Notes under the pieces: model-generated | Seen by the model: the letters and a program-made list of their open reading frames with translations, nothing else | The model's database searches: none | What the model was told of the DNA's origin: nothing | Shown: positions 7,404 to 15,254 of the stretch, in pieces | Numbering within the stretch: position 1 is the stretch's first letter | How the letters are laid out: each line of letters starts with the position of its first letter | Made by a program: the position numbers and the translations under genes | Source: JBMOUD01 sp049319665 | GTDB taxonomy: Bacteria; Pseudomonadota; Gammaproteobacteria; Enterobacterales; Enterobacteriaceae | Length of the DNA: 64,000 bases | Assembly: GCF_049319665.1 (NCBI RefSeq) | Contig: NZ_JBMOUD010000001.1 | Span: 62,001 to 126,000 of the forward strand | Direction of reading: 5' to 3'

Positions 7404-8027
7404 TTATTTAGCCAGTGCGTAAGCTTTTTGCGTTGCGGGGCGGTTTTTGATGCGCTCAAACCAGTTGCGGACTGCTGGATAGTCTTCCAGGTCAATGCGT
7501 TGGCGTTCATGTGAAACGGCCCAAGGGTAAGTGGCAATATCCGCTATGCTGTAATGCTCGCCAGCCAGATAGGCGTTTTTCGTCAGTTGGGTATTTAATA
7601 CGCCGTATAAGCGTTTAGTTTCTTGCAGATAACGCTCAATGGCATAAGGAACAGGCTGTGGCGCGAAGTGGGTAAAATGGTGGTTTTGCCCGAGCATCGG
7701 ACCAAATCCACCGACTTGCCAGAACAACCATTGTAATGTGGCGGTGCGCTCACGCAGCTCTTTACTGAGCAGTTTCCCTGTTTTTTCCGCCAGATATTGC
7801 AAGATAGCACCCGATTCAAACACGCTAATCGGTGCGCCGCCATCAACGGGTTGATGGTCAACAATTGCTGGAATTTTGTTATTAGGGGAGATAGCTAAAA
7901 ACTCGGGTTTAAATTGATCGCCAGCACTGATATTGATGCGATAAAGACGATAAGCCAGCCCTGCTTCTTCAAGGAATAAGGTGATTTTATGACCATTGGG
8001 TGTTGGTGCGTAATAAAGGTCGATCAT
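7404..8027 (-). CDS. yfcG: Glutathione S-transferase-like disulfide-bond oxidoreductase YfcG
   Basis: A 207-residue GST-fold protein. The thioredoxin-like N-terminal domain begins MIDLYYAPTPNGHKITL, with Thr9 and Asn11, the residues known to contact glutathione in E. coli YfcG. The G-site loop NNKIPAIVDH and the FESGAILQYL motif follow, then the all-helical domain with YSIADIATYPW. YfcG-type (Nu-class) enzymes bind glutathione or GSSG and reduce disulfides rather than conjugating substrates. The protein is slightly shorter than E. coli YfcG at the C-terminus. It is monocistronic, ending in its own terminator. Confidence 0.93.
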   Translation of the reverse strand: MIDLYYAPTPNGHKITLFLEEAGLAYRLYRINISAGDQFKPEFLAISPNNKIPAIVDHQPVDGGAPISVFESGAILQYLAEKTGKLLSKELRERTATLQWLFWQVGGFGPMLGQNHHFTHFAPQPVPYAIERYLQETKRLYGVLNTQLTKNAYLAGEHYSIADIATYPWAVSHERQRIDLEDYPAVRNWFERIKNRPATQKAYALAK

Positions 8028-8339
8028 ATTGCCTCCTGCGTATTTTGTATTTCATCCATCAGCGTTGATGCTGTTATGCAGATGGGCTGGATGCGGATAT
8101 TTGCCTGACAAGCAGCTTTTTAAATATTTGTTCTAGTCTAATAGAGTAACAGAAATGCTAATGATAGCAGGCAATGTCAGATTAGTTTGATAGTTTGTCA
8201 ACCCTGCAACTATAACTTTTATCTTGTACAAGCACATAAGTTGTTATTGATGACATACGACTGAGACAGATAGAATCAGTGCACCCTGGTGAAAAATAAA
8301 TGCGCGACAACTACGCGCTCAGCGAGAAGGTTTCATAGG
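8028..8339. other. Divergent intergenic region yfcG / yfcD
   Basis: 312 bp between two divergent genes, AT-rich in the middle. It must hold both promoters. I see no clear operator, repeat or RNA gene in it. Confidence 0.5.
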
Positions 8340-8969
8340 ATGACGGAACAAGTACACCAGCCCGAAAGCGAAGAGTGGGTTGATATCGTCAGTGAGCAAA
8401 ATGAAGTGATTGCCCAATCTAGTCGGCAACAAATGCGTGCTCAAAACTTGCGTCATCGCGCCAGCTATATAGTGGTGCATGATGGCATGGGAAATATTCT
8501 TGTACAGCGTAGAACCGAGACGAAAGATTTTTATCCTGGCTGGCTAGATGCTACGGCAGGCGGTGTTGTTCAAAGCGGTGAGAACATTTTGGACTCAGCG
8601 CGTCGCGAAGCAGAAGAAGAGCTGGGTATTGCAGGCGTGCCTTTTGCTGAGCATGGCATGTTTTATTTTGAAGAGACAGGATGCCGAGTTTGGGGCGCAC
8701 TCTTTAGCTGTGTATCACACGGTCCTTTTGCTTTGCAGGAGGAAGAAGTGGATGAAGTCAGTTGGATGAGTCCTGAAGAGATCACGGCGCGTTGTGATGA
8801 GTTCACGCCAGATTCATTGAAAGCGTTATCTTTATGGATGAGTCGTAACAATGAGAAAGATCATGGTAAGCCGTTAAGTGCCGAGCCGCGAGTGATTGCC
8901 GCTGAGCCTTTAGAACCGCTAGATTCTGCATTTTCTGGCGTTGAAAAAGATGTGAACAATCCAGAGTAA
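8340..8969 (+). CDS. yfcD: Nudix hydrolase YfcD
   Basis: A 209-residue Nudix protein close to E. coli YfcD and related in fold to IPP isomerase. The Nudix box (about residues 75-97) reads GGVVQSGEN...ARREAEEELG with all catalytic acidic residues. Flanking conserved stretches are NLRHRASYIVVHDG, VQRRTETKDFYPGWLDATAGG and CDEFTPDSLKAL. The start at 8340 is preferred over an upstream in-frame GTG because an AAGG site lies 9 nt before it and the protein then aligns with E. coli YfcD from its beginning. The C-terminus carries about 30 extra, charged, Pro/Glu-rich residues. It likely hydrolyses a nucleoside diphosphate derivative; the substrate is unknown. Confidence 0.92.
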   Translation: MTEQVHQPESEEWVDIVSEQNEVIAQSSRQQMRAQNLRHRASYIVVHDGMGNILVQRRTETKDFYPGWLDATAGGVVQSGENILDSARREAEEELGIAGVPFAEHGMFYFEETGCRVWGALFSCVSHGPFALQEEEVDEVSWMSPEEITARCDEFTPDSLKALSLWMSRNNEKDHGKPLSAEPRVIAAEPLEPLDSAFSGVEKDVNNPE

Positions 8970-8979
8970 GATTCACTTA

Positions 8980-9022
8980 ACGCCAGCGGTAGTTCTCGTT
9001 ATTGCCGCTGGCGTAGAATAAT
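8980..9022 (+). terminator. Terminator of yfcD (shared with the convergent lacI-type gene)
   Basis: ACGCCAGCGG pairs with CCGCTGGCGT over a 15-nt loop, followed by an A/T stretch with TTTTTT on the plus strand. Confidence 0.75.
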
Positions 9023-9049
9023 TTTTTATTGATAATCCTGCCTGTCGTA

Positions 9050-10066
9050 CTAACAACTGTCACGCTTACATAGCGAGGCAGCAATGGTCACTTCCTCCCA
9101 TTCCTGCTCATTAATACGTGCTAATAAGGCCTGTGCTGCGCGAATACCTATTTCTTTGTGGGGAATAGAAATCGTGGTCAGGGGCGGCTGACAAACTGTG
9201 CTGATATCACTATTGCCAAAACCTACTACTGCTAAATCTGTTGGTACGCGAATATGGCGGCGTTGGCATTCATAGAGCACACCACAGGCAAGTTCATCAG
9301 ATACGCAAACCAAAGCATCAAGCTCCGGCCAAGCCAGCAAAAACTCGGGTAACTGCCGTGCGCCAGTGGAAAAGTTGGCGGGTTCCGCTGAGTTGATTAC
9401 TCGATGTGGCGAGATATGCGCACGCAACATAGCCTTATGCCAACCTTGCAGGTGCTGTTGAAAAATCCACTGCTCCTGATTAGCGCATAATATGCCAATG
9501 TTTCGATAGCCTTTGGCTGTCAGCGTTTGAGTGAGCTGGAACATCGCTTGCGCATTATCGATACCGATATTCATATCGATAGGGGAGTCGGTCAGGGCTC
9601 CAATTTCCAGTACCGGGATCGACGCATTGTCTAACCAATTACGTACGTTGGACGAATGTTCTACACTGAGCAAAATGGCGGCCGCAAGATTATAAGATAG
9701 CAAGGTTTCCAGCAGTTTTTCTTCGCGCTCAATACGATGCCCTGACTCGGCAAGCATGATTTGATAACCGGCAGGTTGCAGAATTTTTTGTAATCCGGCA
9801 AACATTTCAGCACAGCCGTATTCAGCCATGCTCGGCACTACCATCGCGATGGTGAACGAGGAAGCTGAGGCGAGGGAACTGGCGGCCTGGTTTGGTAGAT
9901 AGCCTAATTGGTTTACCGCTTCTTCAATTTTTTCTCGCAGTTTGTCTGAGACTTGTTCTGGTGTACGCAGTGCACGAGAGACGGTCATGCTGCCTACGCC
10001 GGCTAATTGCGCAACGTCAGCTAGTGTAACTCTTCCGGTACTGCGTCGTTTTTTATTAATCGACAT
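9050..10066 (-). CDS. LacI/GntR-type transcriptional repressor of the adjacent PTS
   Basis: A 338-residue LacI-family regulator. The DNA-binding head (residues 13-60) reads VTLADVAQLAGVGSMTVSRALRTPEQVS, and a hinge helix (LGYLPNQAASSLAS) follows. The periplasmic-binding-protein-like effector domain contains VVGFGNSDIS and ends LLARI. The head is closest to gluconate-type repressors such as GntR and IdnR. AGGA precedes ATG 10066. It is divergent from a three-gene PTS, and the 388-bp spacer holds two copies of TAGCGCTA-centred palindromes, the expected operator form for this family. I infer that it represses the PTS, and possibly itself, until a sugar or sugar phosphate binds. Confidence 0.9.
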   Translation of the reverse strand: MSINKKRRSTGRVTLADVAQLAGVGSMTVSRALRTPEQVSDKLREKIEEAVNQLGYLPNQAASSLASASSFTIAMVVPSMAEYGCAEMFAGLQKILQPAGYQIMLAESGHRIEREEKLLETLLSYNLAAAILLSVEHSSNVRNWLDNASIPVLEIGALTDSPIDMNIGIDNAQAMFQLTQTLTAKGYRNIGILCANQEQWIFQQHLQGWHKAMLRAHISPHRVINSAEPANFSTGARQLPEFLLAWPELDALVCVSDELACGVLYECQRRHIRVPTDLAVVGFGNSDISTVCQPPLTTISIPHKEIGIRAAQALLARINEQEWEEVTIAASLCKRDSC

Positions 10067-10253
10067 GTAACATCCTGACGTTCAATTGCGCATCATGCGC
10101 ACAATAGGCGAGAAATTGTCATCGTTAGCCGCTCTGGGGATCTACGCAGGGAGTGCGGTTAAAGTAGTGGCAAGATTATCGACCATTCTCCGGCAAAGTA
10201 TATCGCTATTTCGTGGGCTGAGATGAATGCTGTGATTTGCTTGATGGTAATTA

Positions 10254-10267
10254 TGATAGCGCTATCA
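10254..10267. promoter_or_regulatory. Palindromic operator O1 (LacI type)
   Basis: TGATAGCGCTATCA is a perfect 14-bp palindrome with the central CG typical of LacI-family operators. Its core TAGCGCTA recurs 35 bp downstream. Confidence 0.75.
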
Positions 10268-10289
10268 CAGTTCCAGATAATCAATTTTT

Positions 10290-10302
10290 GGTAGCGCTAT
10301 CT
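10290..10302. promoter_or_regulatory. Palindromic operator O2 (LacI type)
   Basis: GGTAGCGCTATCT repeats the TAGCGCTA core of O1 with a 35-bp offset. It abuts the CRP site. Confidence 0.7.
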
Positions 10303-10303
10303 T

Positions 10304-10346
10304 TGTGACTTTGCTCACAGATGTTACCGCTACCCTTGATTAGAGT
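10304..10346 (+). promoter_or_regulatory. CRP site and predicted promoter of the PTS genes
   Basis: TGTGACTTTGCTCACA at 10304-10319 matches the CRP consensus TGTGA-N6-TCACA exactly. A possible -10 element, TAGAGT, lies at 10341-10346. A start near 10353 would put the CRP site at -41.5, a class II activator position. The hexamer assignment is inference; the CRP match is direct. Confidence 0.7.
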
Positions 10347-10454
10347 CTGGATCGTTACGATTGATGTCATAACCGACATCAAGATACTGAGAACAAGATG
10401 TTTATAAGTAACAACATACATTAAGCAAACACCGATAAAACAAAAGGTAGCGCC

Positions 10455-10898
10455 ATGCTGAAAGACTGGCTAACAGCAGAAACTATACAAAGAAGACCTG
10501 ATATCAATGATTGGCGTGAGGCAATTGAAGCCAGTGCCGCCCCGTTGTTAAGTAATAAGGCGATTACCCCGGCTTATGTTGCGGCTATTTTTGAGCAGCA
10601 TGAAAAACTGGGGCCTTATTTCGTATTGGCTCCAGGCATTGCTATGCCACACGCCAGACCAGAGGACGGCGCGAATGCGTTAGGATTATCGCTGGTTACC
10701 TTGCCGCAGGGTGTAGTGTTTAATTCTGAAGATAATGATCCGGTATACAGCGTGGTGATGTTATCAGCTCCTGATAAACACAGTCATATTGAATTGATCT
10801 CCGAGTTAGCTGAGTTATTTTCAAACGAAGAAGATATGTTGAGGATCGGGCAGGCGGAGGATATCGCCACAATAGAGGATATTATTTCCCGCTATTAG
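10455..10898 (+). CDS. PTS EIIA component (mannitol/fructose fold, ascorbate-type system)
   Basis: A 147-residue single-domain EIIA. The phosphorylated histidine is His66 in GIAMPHARPEDG, the signature of the EIIA-2 (fructose/mannitol, UlaC/SgcA-like) family. It takes phosphate from HPr and passes it to EIIB in the cytoplasm. It is the first gene of an operon with separate EIIB and EIIC, preceded by CRP and LacI-type sites, and is expected to be induced by its sugar in the absence of glucose. No catabolic enzyme is encoded nearby, so the sugar cannot be deduced from context. Confidence 0.92.
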   Translation: MLKDWLTAETIQRRPDINDWREAIEASAAPLLSNKAITPAYVAAIFEQHEKLGPYFVLAPGIAMPHARPEDGANALGLSLVTLPQGVVFNSEDNDPVYSVVMLSAPDKHSHIELISELAELFSNEEDMLRIGQAEDIATIEDIISRY

Positions 10899-10940
10899 TA
10901 GGGAATATAAAATAGATGGCATAAAGCCATGAAATAAAAT

Positions 10941-10972
10941 CAGTGTTCCACTATAAGTCAGTGTTCCACTAT
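10941..10972 (+). repeat. Short tandem direct repeat between EIIA and EIIB
   Basis: CAGTGTTCCACTAT occurs twice with an 18-bp period in the 133-bp gap after the EIIA stop. Function unknown. Confidence 0.9.
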
Positions 10973-11031
10973 GCTGTTAACATCAGAATAATTATGGTGT
11001 AGTTCCCTACATTTAAACACAGGTGAAGAAA

Positions 11032-11304
11032 ATGAAAATTATGGCGATTTGCGGTAACGGTTTAGGCAGTAGCTTTATGGTTGAGATGAATATTAAGAAA
11101 GTATTAAAAAAACTCAATATTACTGCCGAAGTCGCACATGCTGATTTATCTTCCGCTATTCCAAGCGAAGCCGATCTTTTTGTGATGGCAAAAGATATTG
11201 CTGCGAGTGCTAATATTCCTGACAATCAACTGGTTGTTATTACTAATCTGGTTGATATTAAAGAACTTGAAACCAAGCTGACGGCTTACTTCGAGAATAA
11301 GTAA
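11032..11304 (+). CDS. PTS EIIB component (ascorbate-type, UlaB-like)
   Basis: A 90-residue EIIB of the lactose/ascorbate fold. The phosphocysteine is Cys7 in the P-loop-like start MKIMAICGNGLGSSF. It carries phosphate from EIIA to the incoming sugar on EIIC. ATG 11032 is chosen over an in-frame GTG at 11023 because AGGTGA lies 5 nt before it and homologues begin with this strand. EIIC follows after 167 bp that contain an ERIC-derived sequence. Confidence 0.92.
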   Translation: MKIMAICGNGLGSSFMVEMNIKKVLKKLNITAEVAHADLSSAIPSEADLFVMAKDIAASANIPDNQLVVITNLVDIKELETKLTAYFENK

Positions 11305-11372
11305 CCTAATTTATTATCCAAGTAACTTCAAGATGCTGGTCGTCACTTTTCCTGCACCTTGAAGGGCAAAGG

Positions 11373-11448
11373 ATATATGCCCAAAGTGTCGAGAATCAGG
11401 TGAGCGAGGGAAGCCATTACCCCTGTTTCTTGAAGTATCACGGGTGTA
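11373..11448 (+). repeat. ERIC element with internal deletion
   Basis: Both ends of the enterobacterial repetitive intergenic consensus are recognisable: ATATATGCCCAAAGT..TCGAG on the left, GGTGAGCGAGGGAAGCC and CTTGAAGTATCACGGGTGTA on the right. The middle (about 45-50 bp) is missing, giving 76 bp instead of 127. It lies inside the PTS operon between EIIB and EIIC. Transcribed ERICs can form hairpins that affect mRNA stability. Confidence 0.8.
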
Positions 11449-11471
11449 TTTTAGATACAGATGAGGTGGAT

Positions 11472-12839
11472 ATGTTTATCCAAGAAACGCTCAAGTTTGT
11501 TGTTGATATATTAAAAGTACCGTCAGTATTGGTTGGTCTTATCGCGTTAATAGGATTGGTTGCACAGAAAAAAGGTTTTTCTGATGTCGTGAAAGGCACA
11601 GTAAAAACAATATTAGGATTTTTAGTCTTAGCCGGTGGTGCGACGGTATTAGTTGGTGCACTTAATCCATTGGGTGGCATGTTTGAACATGCGTTTAATA
11701 TTCAAGGGATCATTCCTAATAATGAAGCGATCGTCTCTATCGCCATGGCAAAATTTGGTGCACCTACTGCATTGATTATGGCTTTTGGTATGGTCGCCAA
11801 CTTAATTGTTGCGCGTTTTACTCGCTTAAAATACGTATTTCTGACCGGTCATCATACTTTCTATATGGCTTGTATGATTAGCGTAATCTTAACCGTTGCA
11901 GGTTTTGAAGGCGTCACGCTGGTATTTACTGGTTCACTGTTATTAGGTCTTATCATGGCGTTCTTCCCGGCATTTGCGCATCCTTATATGCGTAAAGTGA
12001 CCGGTAGTGATGATGTTGCTCTGGGCCACTTCGGTACTTTTGGCTATATGCTTTCGGGCTGGGTCGGCAGTATCGTTGGTAAAAACTCTCGTTCTACGGA
12101 AGAGATGAATTTACCGAAGAACCTCAGTTTCTTGCGCGATAGTTCAATCTCTATCTCGCTGACCATGATTGTTATTTATCTGATTCTGGCAGTGTTTGCC
12201 GGGCAGATTTTTGTTGAGAAGACTTACAGTGAAGGGCAAAACTATCTGGTTTATTCCATCATCATGGCGATTACCTTTGCGGCGGGTGTGTTTATCATTC
12301 TGCAAGGCGTACGTCTGATTTTGGCTGAGATCATTCCTGCTTTTGTTGGTTTCTCAGAAAAATTGGTACCTAATGCGCGTCCGGCATTGGATTGCCCAAT
12401 TGTATATCCTTACGCACCTAATGCCGTGTTAATTGGTTTCTTATTCAGCTTCCTTGGCGGTTTGGTTGGATTGTTCCTGCTGGGGGAAATGAAGCTGGTG
12501 TTGATTCTGCCTGGCGTGGTACCGCACTTCTTTACCGGGGCAACGGCTGGTGTATTCGGTAATGCAACAGGCGGGCGTCGTGGTGCGATGGCGGGTTCAT
12601 TTGCCAACGGACTGCTAATCACCTTCTTGCCAGTGTTACTGTTGCCGGTTCTTGGTGCGCTTGGTTTTGCTAACACGACGTTCTCTGATGCCGACTTTGG
12701 TGTACTGGGGATTGTGTTTGGTAATCTGGCACGCTTTATGTCTAAAGAAGCAATTATGGGGCTGATTATCGCTATCTTTGCTGCGCTGGTCGCTTATAAC
12801 TACTTGGGTAAAAAAGCACCTAAGAAAGAAGCAGAGTAA
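11472..12839 (+). CDS. PTS EIIC component, ascorbate-type permease (UlaA/SgaT family)
   Basis: A 455-residue polytopic membrane protein, similar in length and pattern to E. coli UlaA. Matching landmarks are KGTVKTILGFLVL near the start, LTGHH, ILQGVRLILAEI, LDCPIVYPYAPNAVLIGF and VPHFFTGATAGVFGN. About ten or more hydrophobic segments are visible. The open frame extends upstream to 11400, but that part is ERIC sequence. The true start is ATG 11472, preceded by GAGGTGGA. It imports a sugar, possibly an L-ascorbate-like or other acidic sugar, while EIIB phosphorylates it. The substrate is unresolved because no Ula catabolic enzymes are present. Confidence 0.9.
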   Translation: MFIQETLKFVVDILKVPSVLVGLIALIGLVAQKKGFSDVVKGTVKTILGFLVLAGGATVLVGALNPLGGMFEHAFNIQGIIPNNEAIVSIAMAKFGAPTALIMAFGMVANLIVARFTRLKYVFLTGHHTFYMACMISVILTVAGFEGVTLVFTGSLLLGLIMAFFPAFAHPYMRKVTGSDDVALGHFGTFGYMLSGWVGSIVGKNSRSTEEMNLPKNLSFLRDSSISISLTMIVIYLILAVFAGQIFVEKTYSEGQNYLVYSIIMAITFAAGVFIILQGVRLILAEIIPAFVGFSEKLVPNARPALDCPIVYPYAPNAVLIGFLFSFLGGLVGLFLLGEMKLVLILPGVVPHFFTGATAGVFGNATGGRRGAMAGSFANGLLITFLPVLLLPVLGALGFANTTFSDADFGVLGIVFGNLARFMSKEAIMGLIIAIFAALVAYNYLGKKAPKKEAE

Positions 12840-12877
12840 CCGCCGACCGCGTGTGTTCTGTTTAAGCAGTAGAAAAT

Positions 12878-12905
12878 AAAACGCCGACCATATGGTCGGC
12901 GTTTT
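12878..12905. terminator. Bidirectional terminator between the PTS operon and pta
   Basis: AAAACGCCGACCATATGGTCGGCGTTTT is a perfect 28-bp palindrome with an A-run before and a T-run after, so it can terminate both convergent transcripts. Confidence 0.92.
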
Positions 12906-12947
12906 GCATTAGCCTGATGCTCAGTATCGAGCAAAGCGTTATGCAGA

Positions 12948-15092
12948 TTAGCCTTCGTTTTGCGCAGACTGAATCGCGGTCAGCGCCACGGTGTAAACGA
13001 TATCGTCTACCAGTGCACCGCGTGACAGGTCGTTGACCGGTTTACGCATACCTTGCAGCATTGGCCCGATAGACACCAGGTCTGCTGAACGTTGTACCGC
13101 TTTGTAGGTGGTGTTACCCGTGTTCAAGTCAGGGAAGATGAACACAGTCGCTTTACCTGCAACCGGAGAGTTTGGTGCTTTGGATTTTGCTACGTCAGCC
13201 ATGATGGCCGCATCGTACTGCAGAGGGCCGTCGATGATCAGGTCTGGACGTTTTTCCTGTGCTAAACGCGTTGCTTCACGGACTTTCTCGACGTCGCTAC
13301 CCGCACCAGAGTTACCGGTTGAGTAGGAGATCATCGCAACACGTGGCTCAATGCCGAAGGCGGCAGCAGAATCTGCAGACTGAATAGCAATCTCAGACAG
13401 CTGTTCTGCGGTAGGATCTGGGTTGATCGCGCAGTCACCGTAAACTAAAACTTGATCCGGCAGCAACATGAAGAACACAGAGGAAACCAATGAGCTGCCA
13501 GGTGCGGTTTTAATTAACTGCAACGGTGGACGAATGGTGTTAGCAGTAGTGTGCACGGCACCAGAAACCAGCCCATCAACTTCACCTTTCTCCAGCATCA
13601 AGGTGCCGAGAACTACGTTGTCTTCCAACTGCTCACGGGCAACAACTTCGGTCATGCCTTTGCTTTTACGCAGTTCAACCAGACGGGCAACGTACTCTTC
13701 ACGCACGGCAACCGGGTCGACAATCTTAATGCCTTTACCCAGTTCAACGCCTTGTACAGCTGCAACGCGTTTAATCTCTTCCGGATCGCCCAGCAACACA
13801 CATTCTGCGATACCGCGTTCAGCACAAAGAGAAGCGGCCTTGACGGTGCGTGGCTCATCGCCTTCTGGCAGCACGATACGTTTGTTAGCGCTGCGAGCCA
13901 GTTCGGTCAACTGATAACGGAACGCCGGTGGAGACAGGCGGCGAGACAGTTCTGAATGTGCAGTCAGTGAGTCAATCCACTCGCTATTGATATGTGAAGC
14001 AACGTATTGCTGCACTTTCTCGATACGCTGGTGATCGTCCGCCGGTACTTCCAGGCTGAAGCTTTGCAGGTTCAGAGAGGTCTGCCAGGTATTGGTGTTG
14101 ACGCGGAAGACAGGCAGGCCAGTCTGGAATGCGCGCTCGCAAAGTTTGTTAATGGAGTCATCAATTTCATAACCACCGGTCAGCAAAATAGCGCCAATTT
14201 CAACGCCGTTCATTGCTGCCAGGCAGGCCGCAACCAATACGTCTGGGCGGTCAGCTGAAGTCACTAACAGTGAGCCTGGGCGGAAATGCTCAAGCATATG
14301 TGGAATGCTGCGCGCACAGAAGGTCACAGATTTAACGCGGCGAGTATTGATATCGCCTTCGTTGATCACGCAAGCATTCAAGTGCTTAACCATATCGATA
14401 GCACGAGTCGCGATCAGTTCGAAGCTCCATGGAATGCAGCCTAAAACTGGCAGCGGGCTGTCGGCAAACAGCTGTTGAGGATCGATGTGCGCGACGTTAG
14501 CTTTGTTTGAATCATCAAAGATTTCAGACAGATCAGGACGAGTACGGCCTTGCTCATCAACGGGAGCATTAAGTTTGTTGATGATGACGCCAGTGATGCT
14601 GGTATTTTTGCTGCCACCAAAGCTGGTGCGCGCCAGTTCAATACGCTCTTTGAGTTGATCGGGCGAGTCATTACCAAGTGCCAGAACAAAAACAATTTCA
14701 GCGTTCAGTGTTTTAGCAATTTCATAGTTCAAGGCGTTCGCAAACTGATGCTTACGTGTTGGTACCAAGCCTTCAACCAGCACGACTTCGGCATTTTGCG
14801 TGTTGGCGTGATAGCGAGCGACGATCTCTTCCATCAGGACATCTTGCTGGTTGCTGCTCAGCAAGCTTTCAACATGGCTCATTTTCAGCGGTTCGGCAGC
14901 TGGCACTGAAGAGTGGGCGCGAATGATGGTGGTGGTTTGATCGAGTTCATCAGCATCATTACGCGGCTGCGCGATAGGCTTGAAGATACTTAGGCTGACG
15001 CCTTTCTGTTCCATGGCACGGATCACGCCAAGGCTGACGCTAGTCAGGCCGACGCTGGTGCCTGTCGGGATCAACATAATTGTACGGGACAC
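12948..15092 (-). CDS. pta: Phosphate acetyltransferase
   Basis: A 714-residue long-form Pta, converting acetyl-CoA and phosphate to acetyl phosphate and CoA in the cytoplasm. The N-terminal half (about residues 1-360) contains a P-loop-like, BioD-related domain (IPTGTSVGLTSVSLG) and a DRTGG-type regulatory domain. The C-terminal third is the PTA_PTB catalytic domain (RIVLPEGDEPRT, YSTGNSGAG, FPDLNTGNTTYKAVQR). Length equals that of E. coli Pta. It lies downstream of ackA in the same orientation, with an intervening terminator hairpin, so it is probably expressed both by read-through and from its own promoter. With AckA it forms the acetate overflow route and sets the acetyl-phosphate pool that can feed RcsB. 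Confidence 0.97.
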   Translation of the reverse strand: MSRTIMLIPTGTSVGLTSVSLGVIRAMEQKGVSLSIFKPIAQPRNDADELDQTTTIIRAHSSVPAAEPLKMSHVESLLSSNQQDVLMEEIVARYHANTQNAEVVLVEGLVPTRKHQFANALNYEIAKTLNAEIVFVLALGNDSPDQLKERIELARTSFGGSKNTSITGVIINKLNAPVDEQGRTRPDLSEIFDDSNKANVAHIDPQQLFADSPLPVLGCIPWSFELIATRAIDMVKHLNACVINEGDINTRRVKSVTFCARSIPHMLEHFRPGSLLVTSADRPDVLVAACLAAMNGVEIGAILLTGGYEIDDSINKLCERAFQTGLPVFRVNTNTWQTSLNLQSFSLEVPADDHQRIEKVQQYVASHINSEWIDSLTAHSELSRRLSPPAFRYQLTELARSANKRIVLPEGDEPRTVKAASLCAERGIAECVLLGDPEEIKRVAAVQGVELGKGIKIVDPVAVREEYVARLVELRKSKGMTEVVAREQLEDNVVLGTLMLEKGEVDGLVSGAVHTTANTIRPPLQLIKTAPGSSLVSSVFFMLLPDQVLVYGDCAINPDPTAEQLSEIAIQSADSAAAFGIEPRVAMISYSTGNSGAGSDVEKVREATRLAQEKRPDLIIDGPLQYDAAIMADVAKSKAPNSPVAGKATVFIFPDLNTGNTTYKAVQRSADLVSIGPMLQGMRKPVNDLSRGALVDDIVYTVALTAIQSAQNEG

Positions 15093-15217
15093 GGTAAACC
15101 TCTTTGACTATTTACTACCTGGCAGGAGAGCGACGTGGAGGAAAACGATATTGGTGTGACCTGAGCATGACTGCTTAAGTGACCTTGATGTTCAACTCAC
15201 AACGCTCACCTATAATG

Positions 15218-15246
15218 AAAAACTGCCGGTTAAAGACCGGCAGTTT
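15218..15246 (-). terminator. Terminator/attenuator between ackA and pta
   Basis: On the minus strand AAACTGCCGGT pairs with ACCGGCAGTTT over a 5-nt loop and leads into a run of five T. It lies 8 bp after the ackA stop and 126 bp before pta. Confidence 0.85.
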
Positions 15247-15254
15247 ATATAACG

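Noticed and set aside
10254..10302. The palindromes upstream of the PTS as a transcription terminator
   Set aside because: There is no T-run, the same TAGCGCTA core occurs twice, and they sit next to a CRP site before a LacI-regulated operon, which fits operators.
11400..11471. Upstream extension of the EIIC frame
   Set aside because: It translates ERIC sequence. ATG 11472 has a good ribosome site and starts where homologues do.
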